Shown: piece after piece, positions 7,300 to 16,329 of the stretch
Layout: every line of letters begins with the position of its first letter
Numbering within the stretch: position 1 is the stretch's first letter
NCBI GenBank assembly: GCA_029263015.1
Contig: JAJCYI010000001.1
Coordinates: 1-32,085, forward strand
Length of the DNA: 32,085 nucleotides
Reading direction: 5' to 3'
Source: Saprospiraceae bacterium
GTDB lineage: Bacteria > Bacteroidota > Bacteroidia > Chitinophagales > Saprospiraceae
Notes under the pieces: model-generated
Database searches by the model: none
Told to the model about the DNA's origin: nothing
What the model saw: only the letters and a program-made list of their open reading frames with translations
Made by a program: the position numbers and the translations under genes

Positions 7300-9743
7300 A
7301 AAATAATTGGATTATCGCAATTAGGAATTTCCAAAGAAATAAATTCTACGGCATCATCAATGTTGCTGGATTAACGATTGGCATGGCTGCCTGCTTTCTT
7401 ATTGTAATGTATTTACAGCATGAATTGGGGTTTGATAAGTTTTTTAAAAAGTGCGATCACATTTACCAAGTGGCACTCTCGGTTTCTTTTGGTGGGGACG
7501 AGTTTGACACTTCCAATACGCCTCCTCCTGTTGGAGAAACCTTGGTGGCGGAGTTTCCTGAAATAGAAAGCTATACCCGACATTATATGTCGAGTGATGT
7601 GGTGATGCGATATGAAGATCAAAAATATACTGAATCAAATGTGTGGATGGTGGATTCCAATTTTTTGGAATTCTTTTCTTTCCCTTTATTGGAGGGTGAT
7701 AAAACAACTTGCCTGTATGGAACAAATTCTATTGTTTTAACTGAAACCATTGCAAAAAAATATTTTGGTGATGCCAGCGCTATGGGCAAGGAGGTTTTTT
7801 TGAAAAACGAAGTTTTCACGGTTACAGGTATTTTAAAGGATTTGCCTCGTCAGTCTTCTTTACAGTTTGATGTACTTGCTCCAATGGCTGCTTCAGGTGT
7901 TGTGGATCGTTTCAGTTGGAGTTGGGTTTGGTTGCAGGTAGATACTTATGTGCGTTTGCAGGAGCAAATAAATGAGGCAGAGTTATCAGCCCTGGAAGCC
8001 AAATTTCCAGCGATGGTCCGTCAACATGCGGCAGGAGCCTTTGAGCGGATCGGTCAGAACCTGGAAGAATTTTACGATCAGGGAAACCGGTGGGAATTGT
8101 CTTTGAACCCACTATCCAAAGTACATTTGCGCTCACCCGAACTATCCTCCCGTTTGGCGACAAAAGGCGACATAGGAGACCTTTACATATTTGGGACGAT
8201 TGGCTTCTTTATTTTGCTGCTGGCCTGTATCAATTTTATGAATCTCTCCACTGCACGGTCAATGGGAAGGAGCATGGAAGTTGGGGTGCGCAAAGTTTTA
8301 GGCTCTGGACGATCTACACTGATACATCAATTTCTATCGGAGGCAATGCTGTATAGTTTTGCAGCAGCATTGGTAGCCATAGCCTTGGTTCAATTAATGC
8401 TTCCAGCATTCAATCAGATGATAAACCAGGAATTGGGTTTAATTGATTTGATGAAAGGCTGGACCTTGGCAGTAGTGCTCCCAATTCCAATAATAGCGGG
8501 ACTTTTGGCAGGTAGTTATCCTGCTCTATATCTTTCCAATTTCAAACCATTGGCCATATTGAAGAGCAGAATGACTACTTCGAACGGCCGCAACACGTGG
8601 GTGCGCAGTGGGTTGGTTATTTTCCAGTTTGCCACTTCTATAGTGCTGGTCATTTGCACTTTAGTGGTACTTCAACAAATTCAATTTTCGATGAATGGCG
8701 ACCTTGGAATGGACAAAGAAAATGTACTCATCATTCGAAATGCACAACATTTGGGAGAGAAAGCGAAATCATTCAAGGATGAATTGTCAAACCTGCCAGA
8801 AGTCGTAGAATCAAGCATCTCGACGGGTTTGCCAGCTGGAGGTGCTTTTGGTGATTTTTATGTTCCAAATACCGACAGTGAAAACCCAAATTTGATCGAA
8901 GATTTGACCCTGTATTCCTATTTGGTGGACGAGGGATTTATCGCAACAATGGGAATTGAAATATTGGAGGGCCGCAATTTTGATGAGAAAAGGGGGCTTG
9001 ATTCCCTTGCGGTGATCATTAACGAATCAACAGCAAAAATGGTGGGGTGGGAAAACCCAATAGGCAAATACTTGACCTATCCAGGTGGGCAAAACACTCG
9101 CTTTGAAGTAGTCGGTGTGATGAAAGACTTTCACAATTTGTCTTTTCGGGAGAGCATCGAACCATTTGCATTATTCCATGAATCCTCTAAGACATACAGC
9201 TTGGGCTATACCTTTTTAGCTATAAAAATAAGGGCTGAGGCCACAAAAGAGCTCCTCGGTAAATCAAAAGCCCTGTGGGCTGCTTTTGCACCGGATGCGC
9301 CATTTAGTTTTACCTTTCTCGACGATGACATCAATGCTCAATATCAGTCAGAGGAGCGACTTGGATCAGTCTTAAGCTCCTTTACTTTTCTTTCCATTTT
9401 TGTGGCATGTCTTGGCCTGCTTGGCTTGATCGCTTACACGACCGAGCAACGAACCAAGGAGATTGGCATCCGAAAAGTATTGGGTGCAACAGTGGCCAGT
9501 ATAACAGGCATGTTGGCCAAGGATTTTTTGAAACTGGTAGTAGCGGCTGTATTTATTGCTATCCCTGTTGCCTGGTTTTTCATGACTAGTTGGTTGTTGG
9601 ATTTTGAATATCGTATAGAAATAGCGTGGTGGGTGTTTGCATCAGCAGGCGCAATTGCCATTTTGATTGCTTTTTTGACAGTAAGCTTCCAGAGTGTAAA
9701 AGCAGCGATGGCAAATCCTGTAGATTCTTTAAAGAATGAATAA
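7296..9743 (+). CDS. ABC transporter permease, MacB/FtsX type (second of pair)
   Basis: 815 aa paralogue of the upstream permease with the same two-module plan. TM1 at about residues 17-40 (IINVAGLTIGMAACFLIVM) is followed by a periplasmic core. A TM block contains LLLACINFMNLSTARS and SMEVGVRKVLGSGR. A second core follows, and the terminal FtsX block has EQRTKEIGIRKVLGAT and ends NPVDSLKNE. The ATG at 7296 overlaps the stop of the secreted-protein gene by 4 nt. No ATP-binding subunit is encoded nearby, so it must use one encoded elsewhere or act as part of a multi-permease set. The inserted protein and the permease relic downstream suggest the locus once held more of these genes. Confidence 0.93.
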   Translation: MKNNWIIAIRNFQRNKFYGIINVAGLTIGMAACFLIVMYLQHELGFDKFFKKCDHIYQVALSVSFGGDEFDTSNTPPPVGETLVAEFPEIESYTRHYMSSDVVMRYEDQKYTESNVWMVDSNFLEFFSFPLLEGDKTTCLYGTNSIVLTETIAKKYFGDASAMGKEVFLKNEVFTVTGILKDLPRQSSLQFDVLAPMAASGVVDRFSWSWVWLQVDTYVRLQEQINEAELSALEAKFPAMVRQHAAGAFERIGQNLEEFYDQGNRWELSLNPLSKVHLRSPELSSRLATKGDIGDLYIFGTIGFFILLLACINFMNLSTARSMGRSMEVGVRKVLGSGRSTLIHQFLSEAMLYSFAAALVAIALVQLMLPAFNQMINQELGLIDLMKGWTLAVVLPIPIIAGLLAGSYPALYLSNFKPLAILKSRMTTSNGRNTWVRSGLVIFQFATSIVLVICTLVVLQQIQFSMNGDLGMDKENVLIIRNAQHLGEKAKSFKDELSNLPEVVESSISTGLPAGGAFGDFYVPNTDSENPNLIEDLTLYSYLVDEGFIATMGIEILEGRNFDEKRGLDSLAVIINESTAKMVGWENPIGKYLTYPGGQNTRFEVVGVMKDFHNLSFRESIEPFALFHESSKTYSLGYTFLAIKIRAEATKELLGKSKALWAAFAPDAPFSFTFLDDDINAQYQSEERLGSVLSSFTFLSIFVACLGLLGLIAYTTEQRTKEIGIRKVLGATVASITGMLAKDFLKLVVAAVFIAIPVAWFFMTSWLLDFEYRIEIAWWVFASAGAIAILIAFLTVSFQSVKAAMANPVDSLKNE

Positions 9744-9829
9744 GGTCTTTGGTGAGCTTCGCAATAATATTCCTGCTTTTCCAATGCAACTGGAGACAGC
9801 GATTAACGTCATTCATAATAAATACGTCA

Positions 9830-9862
9830 ATTTAGGGGATAAATTAAGATTATCCCCTAAAT
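9830..9862. repeat. 13-bp perfect hairpin in a palindrome-rich repeat
   Basis: Arms 9830-9842 (ATTTAGGGGATAA) and 9850-9862 are exact complements around a 7-nt loop. Just downstream lies a C-run and a small CCCC-TTT-GGGG palindrome (9880-9890). C-rich and G-rich blocks of this type recur between genes in many Bacteroidota genomes. It could act as a terminator for the permease gene, but no T-tract follows. Confidence 0.65.
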
Positions 9863-9896
9863 CCCCCCACCAGCGCTTACCCCTTTGGGGATCAAT

Positions 9897-10022
9897 TATC
9901 GAACTCCTATTGACGCATTGACTATTTCGATGCCTGTGGTTTTATTGGGTGTTATTATTTTATTGACCGTTTTGTTGAAAGTATGGGGCACAAAAAGAAA
10001 AGACCCTGTGGAGGAGTTGTGA
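9897..10022 (+). pseudogene. C-terminal relic of a third FtsX-type permease
   Basis: An open frame ending at TGA 10020-10022 reads YRTPIDALTISM, then a hydrophobic segment PVVLLGVIILLTVLL, then KRKDPVEEL. This matches the end of FtsX-type permeases: an aromatic/Arg start to the last loop, the last TM helix with LLTV, then a basic linker and a PVxxL terminus (compare NPVESL and NPVDSL in the two intact genes). No start or upstream permease sequence is present. The frame loses this character at about 9890, exactly where the C/G-rich palindromic element begins. It is most simply a deletion remnant. Confidence 0.6.
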
Positions 10023-10083
10023 CAAAAGTGATGACTTTTAATTTAAGTTACACCTAAATATTTTCTTGCGTTCCACAAAAACA

Positions 10084-11496
10084 ATGACTTCAAAAAATAT
10101 ATTTTTCGAAAACCACTGCCGTTCTGCGCATCATTTATCTTTCACCTATGGTTTTGGCGACCATCGTTTTGAAACCGCTTATTGGTATGAGGGCATCGAT
10201 TTCTACAAGTTAGAAGATGAATATGGCACAGCATTTATGGAAAACATTTATTTCCATATTATGGCTTTCGAAATTAATAAAATGTTGAGCTTGGCGCCGG
10301 ATGAAATAGATTTTGGAAAATACAATTCTCACATCACTCCTTCCTTTGAAAAACTATGGAATACTGTTGCAAATAAAGTTTGGGCACAATGGCGCTATGA
10401 AAATGATTTGCCGGATTACAATATTCCCCCTTTTCCAGAACTCCATTATCAATCGCGGGAAGAACCACCCATGTATTTAAAAAAAGGGAAAATAGAAAAC
10501 TTGCTTTTTAGTGGTGGCGGAAAGGACAGTCTTGTCTCCATGCAATTATTGGAGAGCCAACATATTCCATATGCTACATTCACCTATTCACATTCCAATT
10601 ACGGGTCAGCTGCAAAACAACACCATTTGATCGAAAATCTAACAAACAAATGCAGCCCAACAAGAATGCACCGCCAATGGATATTTGATAGCTTTGTTGA
10701 CTCACCCATTTTACTATTAAATCCTGAATTAAATATAAATTCAATTACCGCAGCAGAGACGCCTGCTTCTATATTTTCCGCATTGCCCTTTGTCCTGACC
10801 TATGGTTATACCAACATATTATTAGGGCATGAACGCAGCGCCAATAAAGGGAATCTAATTTGGGGTAAGACGGGAGAAGAAGTAAATCACCAGTGGGGAA
10901 AATCTTTTGAGGCAGAAATTTTAATCAACAATTATATTCAGGAAAAACTGATCACTAATTTTTCTTATTTCAGTTTATTACAGCCGATATACGATGTGGT
11001 TATTTTTAATTTACTAAATAATAATTTACCCATTATTCCTTTTTGCCATTCCTGCAACATTGAAAAACCCTGGTGCAAAAAATGTGCAAAATGTGCGTAT
11101 GTCTGGCTTAATTACATGGCCTACCTGCCAACTGAATTAGTCAACGACATATTTGACCATACCAATTTATTTGACCTTCCTGAAAACGAAATTTGGTTTC
11201 GCCAAATGCTTGGCATGACCGCACATACTCCATTTGAATGTATCGGGCAAGTCGATGAAGTAAAATTGGGATTTGAGCTGTGCAGAAGAAAAGGATTGAC
11301 AGGAAAAATGATGAATTATTATGTCCAGCATTTTAATTTATCAAAAGAGGAAATAGATTCCATTATTGAAAAATATACCAAGGTATACAAAACCAACATT
11401 TCCTACCCTGATGGAATTCGAGATAAATTACTGAATTCGTTGGAGGAAGGCAGTCAAATCGCAAAAGAATATTTGAACAGGAGGTTCAAAGTTTGA
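10084..11496 (+). CDS. PP-loop protein resembling MurL (UDP-MurNAc-L-Ala-L-Glu epimerase)
   Basis: 470 aa from the ATG at 10084 (a TTG at 10066 is an alternative). An SGGGKDS PP-loop motif for ATP binding lies at residues 143-149. A conserved-looking block follows, with GHERSANKGN, then NHQWGKSFEAE. A cysteine cluster comes next (CHSCN, then WCKKCAKCAY), a likely zinc site. This order (N-terminal FxYxxGDHRFE region, SGGKDS, ERSAN, WCxxCxxC) fits my recollection of MurL, the ATP-dependent epimerase described in Xanthomonas that converts the terminal L-Glu of UDP-MurNAc-L-Ala-L-Glu to D-Glu. QueC or another PP-loop ligase is the alternative, but it is longer than QueC (about 230 aa). The next gene encodes an M14 carboxypeptidase, 104 nt downstream. 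I am sure of the PP-loop fold and moderately sure of the MurL link. Confidence 0.6.
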   Translation: MTSKNIFFENHCRSAHHLSFTYGFGDHRFETAYWYEGIDFYKLEDEYGTAFMENIYFHIMAFEINKMLSLAPDEIDFGKYNSHITPSFEKLWNTVANKVWAQWRYENDLPDYNIPPFPELHYQSREEPPMYLKKGKIENLLFSGGGKDSLVSMQLLESQHIPYATFTYSHSNYGSAAKQHHLIENLTNKCSPTRMHRQWIFDSFVDSPILLLNPELNINSITAAETPASIFSALPFVLTYGYTNILLGHERSANKGNLIWGKTGEEVNHQWGKSFEAEILINNYIQEKLITNFSYFSLLQPIYDVVIFNLLNNNLPIIPFCHSCNIEKPWCKKCAKCAYVWLNYMAYLPTELVNDIFDHTNLFDLPENEIWFRQMLGMTAHTPFECIGQVDEVKLGFELCRRKGLTGKMMNYYVQHFNLSKEEIDSIIEKYTKVYKTNISYPDGIRDKLLNSLEEGSQIAKEYLNRRFKV

Positions 11497-11600
11497 TTCA
11501 GATTGAATATCCCAACCCACCCCCTCTTAATAAAATACAAATTACTTTGCTTACAAAGCCAATTGAATCGCTACATTTGGACAGTCATAAAAACAAACAG

Positions 11601-14156
11601 ATGAAATTACTCAAGTCCTTATTTACCGTTTCTGCAATCGCCTTCTTTTTAAATCTTTCCTATTCTCAAAATGATTATTTTTTTCCTGAGGGGATCAAAT
11701 TCGACACAAACATCCCCTCGCCAGAACAGTTTCTTGGCTACCCCATTGGAGAATGGCATACGCGTCATGAACGCCTGGTTGCCTATTTTGAAGAATTGGC
11801 CAAAAGTTCGGACAAAGCGGCTTTCCAAACCACAGGCAATACAAATGAACACCGAAAGCAGATCGTTTTGACAGTTTCAAGTCCTGAAAACCTGGAACGT
11901 TTGGAATCCATCCGTCAGGCACATTTGCAACTCAGTGACCCATTGGCTGATGTTGCCAATGTTGACGATCAACCAGTGGTGGTTCTACTCGGTTACAATG
12001 TACACGGAAATGAACCCTCAAGTGCAGAAGCGGCGATGCTGACTGCTTATTACTTGATAGCTGCCCAGAACCAAGAATCGGAGGAATTTTTAAAAAACGC
12101 AATCATTTTGATCGATCCGGTTTACAATCCTGATGGCAGGGACCGGCATTCACATTGGGCGAACATGCACAAAGGCAAGCCGCCCGTGGCCGATCCCTTA
12201 GACCGGGAACACAATGAAGTTTGGCCAGGTGGCCGGACGAACCATTATTGGTTTGACCTTAACCGGGATTGGTTGCCATTGTCACAGGTTGAAAGTCGTA
12301 ACCGGATGCAATTTTACCATCAATGGCTGCCCAACGTTGCCACGGACTACCATGAAATGGGCTCGAATGCCACCTATTTTTTTGAACCAACCAAACCTTT
12401 TGGCTCGGAAAACCCGCTGGTACCAAGACGGAATTACGACGAATTGAACAATATTTTTGCTGATTATTTTGAAACGGCCCTTAATGAAATTGGCTCTTTA
12501 TATTTCACCAAAGAATCGTTCGACAATTCTTACCCTGGTTATGGCTCCACCTACCCTGACATGCAAGGTGGGCTTGGACTATTGTTTGAGCAGGCGAGTT
12601 CGAGGGGGCATTTGCAACACACTACCACCAATGACATAAGCTTTGAATTTACCATCCGCAATCAAGTGCGTACAGGAATAACTACTGTGCGTGCAGCCGT
12701 TGAAAATCGTGAAAAATTATTGAATTATCAAAAATGGTTTTTCCAGTCGGCCATGGATGAAGTAGCTCAGCAAAATACCAAATCCTACCTCTTTGGCTGT
12801 CCTGGGGACAGGACTCGAAGTCATGCTTTTCAATATCTTTTAACGCAGCATAAAATCAAGTTTTTTCCTTTGTCCAAGCCTTTGGATCACAATGGGAAGA
12901 CTTACAACGATGATTATTTTATAGTGCCTTCGGCACAACCACAATACCGTTTGGTGCAGTCCATTTTTAAACCAGTCAAGTCCTTCCACGACAGCGTATT
13001 TTACGATGCATCTGCATGGACGGTCGCTTTGGCTTATAATATGGAATACGAAAAGTTGTCCTTCTTGCCAGCTACTACCGAAGTATTCCAACCGGTCACT
13101 GCCCCAATTCTAGAACGAGCTACATACGCTTATTTGATTGATTGGCAGGATTATGCGGCTCCGAAAGCACTTCAGTTTTTATTGGATAAAAAAGTCCACG
13201 TAAAGACCGCGTTCAAACCATTTTCTATTCAGACAGGGGAAGCAAAAATGGGATTCAGTTATGGTTCCCTACTCATCCCAGTTGCTGATCAAAAAAAGAC
13301 ACCAGATGAGTTATTTGAACTTATTACCGAAGCTGCCAAATTATCTGGAATTGACATACCGTCCGTCTCGACGGGCAGGAGCATAAAAGGGGTTGATTTA
13401 GGTAGCCGTCATTTTCGGACCATCAAGAAACCCAAAGTTGTCATGTTAGTGGGCGAAGGTGTTTCGGGCTACGAGGCCGGCGAGGTTTGGCACCTGTTCG
13501 ACACTCGGATTGGGATGCCTATAACTAAGATTGATGTTGAGGATTTCGACAGGCTTAATCTTTACGATTATTCAACCCTCATCCTGGTGTCTGGCCGTTA
13601 TGATTTCGATAAGAAAACGATGGCAAGAATCAAAGATTGGGTAGCAATGGGCAATACGCTAATTACTCAACGAACAGCCACCAAGTGGGCCATCGATAAA
13701 AAATTGGTGAAAGAAAAACTACGGAAAGACTCATCCAAAATGGACAGCTTACCTCCTCAGAGATTGGATTTTGCAAATGCAGCGGAGCATATTGGCTCCA
13801 AACGCATCGGTGGTTCTGTTTACGAAACCGACTTGGATATCACGCACCCGTTGGGGTTTGGGTATCAAAAAAGAAAATTGCCAGTTTACCGCAACCACGA
13901 TATTTTTATTGAGCCAAGTTTAAATGCATTTAGCACCGTCGCCAAGTACAATGAAAATCCTCATTTAGATGGTTACATCCATCCTGACAATCTAAAATTA
14001 ATGGAAGGCACAGCGTCCCTTTTGGTCAGCCCCATTGGTAAAGGACGAGCGATTTTATTTGTGGACAACCCCAATTTCAGGGGCTTTTGGTACGGGACGA
14101 ATCGATTGTTTATTAATGCAGTGTTTTTTGGAGGGTTGGTTTCGATACCCGAATAA
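11601..14156 (+). CDS. Exported M14-family zinc carboxypeptidase
   Basis: 851 aa from the ATG at 11601, chosen because it begins with a good signal peptide (MKLLKSLFTVSAIAFFLNLSYSQ). The frame is open further upstream but overlaps the previous gene and adds non-family sequence. The zinc motif HGNE is at residues 135-138. Downstream are DPVYNPDGRDRH, typical of this M14 subfamily, and TDYHEMG carrying the third ligand histidine. FEQASSRG probably carries the catalytic glutamate. The C-terminal third (from KPKVVMLVGEGVSGYE) looks like a glutamine-amidotransferase-like Rossmann fold often found at the end of these large peptidases. It probably acts in the periplasm or outside the cell on peptides. 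It ends 7 nt from the convergent AraC gene. Confidence 0.9.
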   Translation: MKLLKSLFTVSAIAFFLNLSYSQNDYFFPEGIKFDTNIPSPEQFLGYPIGEWHTRHERLVAYFEELAKSSDKAAFQTTGNTNEHRKQIVLTVSSPENLERLESIRQAHLQLSDPLADVANVDDQPVVVLLGYNVHGNEPSSAEAAMLTAYYLIAAQNQESEEFLKNAIILIDPVYNPDGRDRHSHWANMHKGKPPVADPLDREHNEVWPGGRTNHYWFDLNRDWLPLSQVESRNRMQFYHQWLPNVATDYHEMGSNATYFFEPTKPFGSENPLVPRRNYDELNNIFADYFETALNEIGSLYFTKESFDNSYPGYGSTYPDMQGGLGLLFEQASSRGHLQHTTTNDISFEFTIRNQVRTGITTVRAAVENREKLLNYQKWFFQSAMDEVAQQNTKSYLFGCPGDRTRSHAFQYLLTQHKIKFFPLSKPLDHNGKTYNDDYFIVPSAQPQYRLVQSIFKPVKSFHDSVFYDASAWTVALAYNMEYEKLSFLPATTEVFQPVTAPILERATYAYLIDWQDYAAPKALQFLLDKKVHVKTAFKPFSIQTGEAKMGFSYGSLLIPVADQKKTPDELFELITEAAKLSGIDIPSVSTGRSIKGVDLGSRHFRTIKKPKVVMLVGEGVSGYEAGEVWHLFDTRIGMPITKIDVEDFDRLNLYDYSTLILVSGRYDFDKKTMARIKDWVAMGNTLITQRTATKWAIDKKLVKEKLRKDSSKMDSLPPQRLDFANAAEHIGSKRIGGSVYETDLDITHPLGFGYQKRKLPVYRNHDIFIEPSLNAFSTVAKYNENPHLDGYIHPDNLKLMEGTASLLVSPIGKGRAILFVDNPNFRGFWYGTNRLFINAVFFGGLVSIPE

Positions 14157-14163
14157 GTGACAT

Positions 14164-15015
14164 TCAAATTCTCTTAAAATGCTTATTTTTAAAGGCTGTT
14201 GGGTTTTCCTTTGTTATTTTTTTAAATGATCTATTAAAATACGAAAGGCTTTCAAAGCCACAACCATAGCAAGTATCGCTGACGCTTTTACCCATAAGCA
14301 GAAGTTTCTTTGCCTGGCTTATTCTGTATTGGTTTAAAAATGTAATAAATGTATTGCCTGTTGTTTTTTTGAAATAACGGCAAAAGGCAGCTTTACTCAA
14401 GTTGCACAATGACGCCACATCATCCACTGCAATTTTAGATTTGTAATTCTCGTCAATGAAGGAGTAAATACGTCTCAAGCGTTCCTGTTCTTTTTTACTG
14501 TATTGATTTACATGAGGTTGTTCATGAAGTAGGATGACCTCCTGACTACTTGCCAGTATTTGAAAAATATATAGCACTTCAAGGAATTGTTCAAAAGGGG
14601 GCAATAGGTGAATATTTTTCAATCGTTTGCCCACTGACAATTTGGTATCTCCAATAAATGCTATCCCGTGTTGGGAATTTTCAAATAATTGAAATATTGA
14701 TGAAAGTTCTGGAATTTCACTAAAGACTTTATTCTTGAAAGATGGCTGAATATGCAGAACCACTTTTTCATAATCGGTTTGAACACCGTAATCAAAATTG
14801 AGGTGCGGAATATTGGAACCAATAAGCACTAAATCACTTCCTTCGTACCTGGATATATGCTCTCCAACATGCCTGTTGCCGCTTGCCCCTTCGATGTAAA
14901 CCAATTCATATTCCGGATGAAAATGCCAATAAAATAGATCATTGAGCCGTGGATTATGCAGCAAGCGAAACGAACTGTTCTCATCTGGGCTTATAGTTTC
15001 AAATTGAATCTCCAT
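14164..15015 (-). CDS. AraC-family transcriptional regulator
   Basis: 283 aa. The N-terminal half is a cupin-type sensor domain (FHPEYELVYIEGASG, then SNIPHLNFDYG). The C-terminal hundred residues form the double helix-turn-helix: IAVDDVASLCNLSKAAFCRYFKK for the first and SVSDTCYGCGFESLSYFNRSFKK for the second, ending in the common NPTAFK motif. It is divergent from the PhyH dioxygenase gene, with 159 nt between the two starts, and the most likely target is that dioxygenase, with the symporter beyond it. The effector is unknown; cupin-AraC proteins often respond to sugars or related small molecules. Confidence 0.93.
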   Translation of the reverse strand: MEIQFETISPDENSSFRLLHNPRLNDLFYWHFHPEYELVYIEGASGNRHVGEHISRYEGSDLVLIGSNIPHLNFDYGVQTDYEKVVLHIQPSFKNKVFSEIPELSSIFQLFENSQHGIAFIGDTKLSVGKRLKNIHLLPPFEQFLEVLYIFQILASSQEVILLHEQPHVNQYSKKEQERLRRIYSFIDENYKSKIAVDDVASLCNLSKAAFCRYFKKTTGNTFITFLNQYRISQAKKLLLMGKSVSDTCYGCGFESLSYFNRSFKKITKENPTAFKNKHFKRI

Positions 15016-15174
15016 TATAATTTATTTTTGAACTGTTCCGAAAATAAACATTTTGTGAAATTTATTGCACACAAATATCAATATTCTTCAAATACTGAGC
15101 AATATCAAGGTAGGTCACATGCATTGATCGCAATTACCTTTGCCATATTGTTTCAATCGTTAAAATAGAAAAAG
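15016..15174. promoter_or_regulatory. Divergent regulatory region, AraC regulator / PhyH dioxygenase
   Basis: The 159-nt interval between the two divergent starts contains TACCTTTG at 15135-15142, which fits the Bacteroidota -7 element TAnnTTTG, about 33 nt before the dioxygenase ATG. No TTG is found at the right spacing, which would fit a promoter needing an activator. Direct copies of AATATCAA lie at 15074-15081 and 15101-15108, 27 nt apart, and might be regulator half-sites. This is a weak inference. Confidence 0.4.
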
Positions 15175-16158
15175 ATGAATAATACAACCCAAACCATGGC
15201 CTCAACCAAGATGCCAAATAATGCCCATAAAGAAATACCGGGAAATCCATCTACAGCGATCAGTAGTAAAATAAAATTGAATGATCGATCCAACGGTAAA
15301 CCTTTAAAAGTACTGAGTGAGGAAGACTGGGCTTTTTGGAAACACAACGGATATATCGTCATCAAAAATGCAGTGCCCAAGGAGCAGGCATTGGCAACCG
15401 CTGAATTTCTTTGGGAATTTGAAGAGAAGGATTCAAAGAACCCAGAAACCTGGTACACAGCTCCACGTGCAGAGATTAAAATGAAAGAATTGGCAGGTAC
15501 TGGCATGGTTGAAGTTTACAATAACCAACACCTCTGGAACAATCGTCAAAGCAAACGGCTCTATGAAGCCTTCGTGGATGTTTGGGGAACTGAAGAACTT
15601 TGGGTGACTATTGACCGAGCAAACCTGAATTTTCCAATGCGGCCAGGCCATGAATACAAAGGCTTCATCCATTGGGATTATGACCCCGAAACCAAACCAC
15701 AAAATGTCCAAGGGGTGCTGGCGCTTGCTGACCAGGTTGATGAGGGCATGGGAGGGTTTCAATGCATCCCTGAGTTATTTAGAACTTATGATACTTGGAA
15801 ATTGACCCAGCCCAAAGACCGTGATCGGTTCAACCCAGACATTTCTGCTTTTGAAGATAAAATTGTAAAAGTAGGTTTGGAGGCTGGCGATTTGTTGATT
15901 TTTAATTGTCGCCAGCCACATGGAATCCGTCCAAATCACTCTAAAGATAAAGTCCGCATCGCACAATATATTTCTATGATGCCTGCCGAAGAAAACAATG
16001 ACGCTTTACGGGATTGGAGGATTAATTCCTGGAAAGACAGAAATGCTCCAGAGGGATATGCTTTCCCAGGCGACCCTCGCAATTGGGAACAAACCAAATA
16101 TGGGACTGCAGAATTGACCGGTCTAGGAAAAAAACTTTTGGGCCTAGAAAAATGGTAG
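15175..16158 (+). CDS. Phytanoyl-CoA dioxygenase (PhyH) family protein
   Basis: 327 aa. The family uses Fe(II) and 2-oxoglutarate to hydroxylate small molecules. The metal triad is visible: H166 and D168 in FIHWDYD, and H249 in NCRQPHGIRPNHS, with R261 in position to bind 2-oxoglutarate. The N-terminal 45 residues are low-complexity and may be non-functional; an ATG at residue 8 is another possible start. The gene is divergent from an AraC regulator and is followed by a strong terminator and then a sodium/solute symporter. A cytoplasmic oxygenase with its own regulator and a nearby importer suggests catabolism of an imported compound, but no substrate can be named. Confidence 0.88.
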   Translation: MNNTTQTMASTKMPNNAHKEIPGNPSTAISSKIKLNDRSNGKPLKVLSEEDWAFWKHNGYIVIKNAVPKEQALATAEFLWEFEEKDSKNPETWYTAPRAEIKMKELAGTGMVEVYNNQHLWNNRQSKRLYEAFVDVWGTEELWVTIDRANLNFPMRPGHEYKGFIHWDYDPETKPQNVQGVLALADQVDEGMGGFQCIPELFRTYDTWKLTQPKDRDRFNPDISAFEDKIVKVGLEAGDLLIFNCRQPHGIRPNHSKDKVRIAQYISMMPAEENNDALRDWRINSWKDRNAPEGYAFPGDPRNWEQTKYGTAELTGLGKKLLGLEKW

Positions 16159-16220
16159 GTCATTGGTAATTATAGCACCTTTATTAATCGGACAATAAAT
16201 TAGTTGACAAGGTTTTGTCC

Positions 16221-16255
16221 AAAGGTGACACCTTTCTGAAAGGTGTCACCTTTTT
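16221..16255 (+). terminator. Strong intrinsic terminator / 33-bp near-perfect palindrome
   Basis: Arms 16221-16236 (AAAGGTGACACCTTTC) and 16238-16253 are exact complements around one T, followed by T residues. It lies 62 nt after the PhyH stop and before the symporter promoter, so it isolates the two transcripts. The same layout (16-nt arms, central T, CTTTTCTGAAAAG core) recurs at 30158-30190. Confidence 0.85.
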
Positions 16256-16257
16256 GC

Positions 16258-16287
16258 TTGGTAATCCGAGACATTTTTTTATGTTTG
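16258..16287 (+). promoter_or_regulatory. Predicted Bacteroidota-type promoter of the symporter gene
   Basis: TTG at 16258-16260 and TATGTTTG at 16280-16287 are separated by 19 nt, matching the established -33/-7 consensus (TTG-N19-TAnnTTTG) of Bacteroidota housekeeping promoters. Transcription would begin near 16294, about 36 nt before the ATG at 16330. This site also argues that the longer open frame starting at 16243 is not translated from there. Confidence 0.6.
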
Positions 16288-16329
16288 ATCGCGGATAAAC
16301 TCGACTACTTAAATGAAAATCGAAAACCT

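Noticed and set aside
16243-16329. Longer N-terminus of the symporter
   Set aside because: It overlaps the terminator and the predicted promoter, and the extra 29 residues do not fit the SSS family start.
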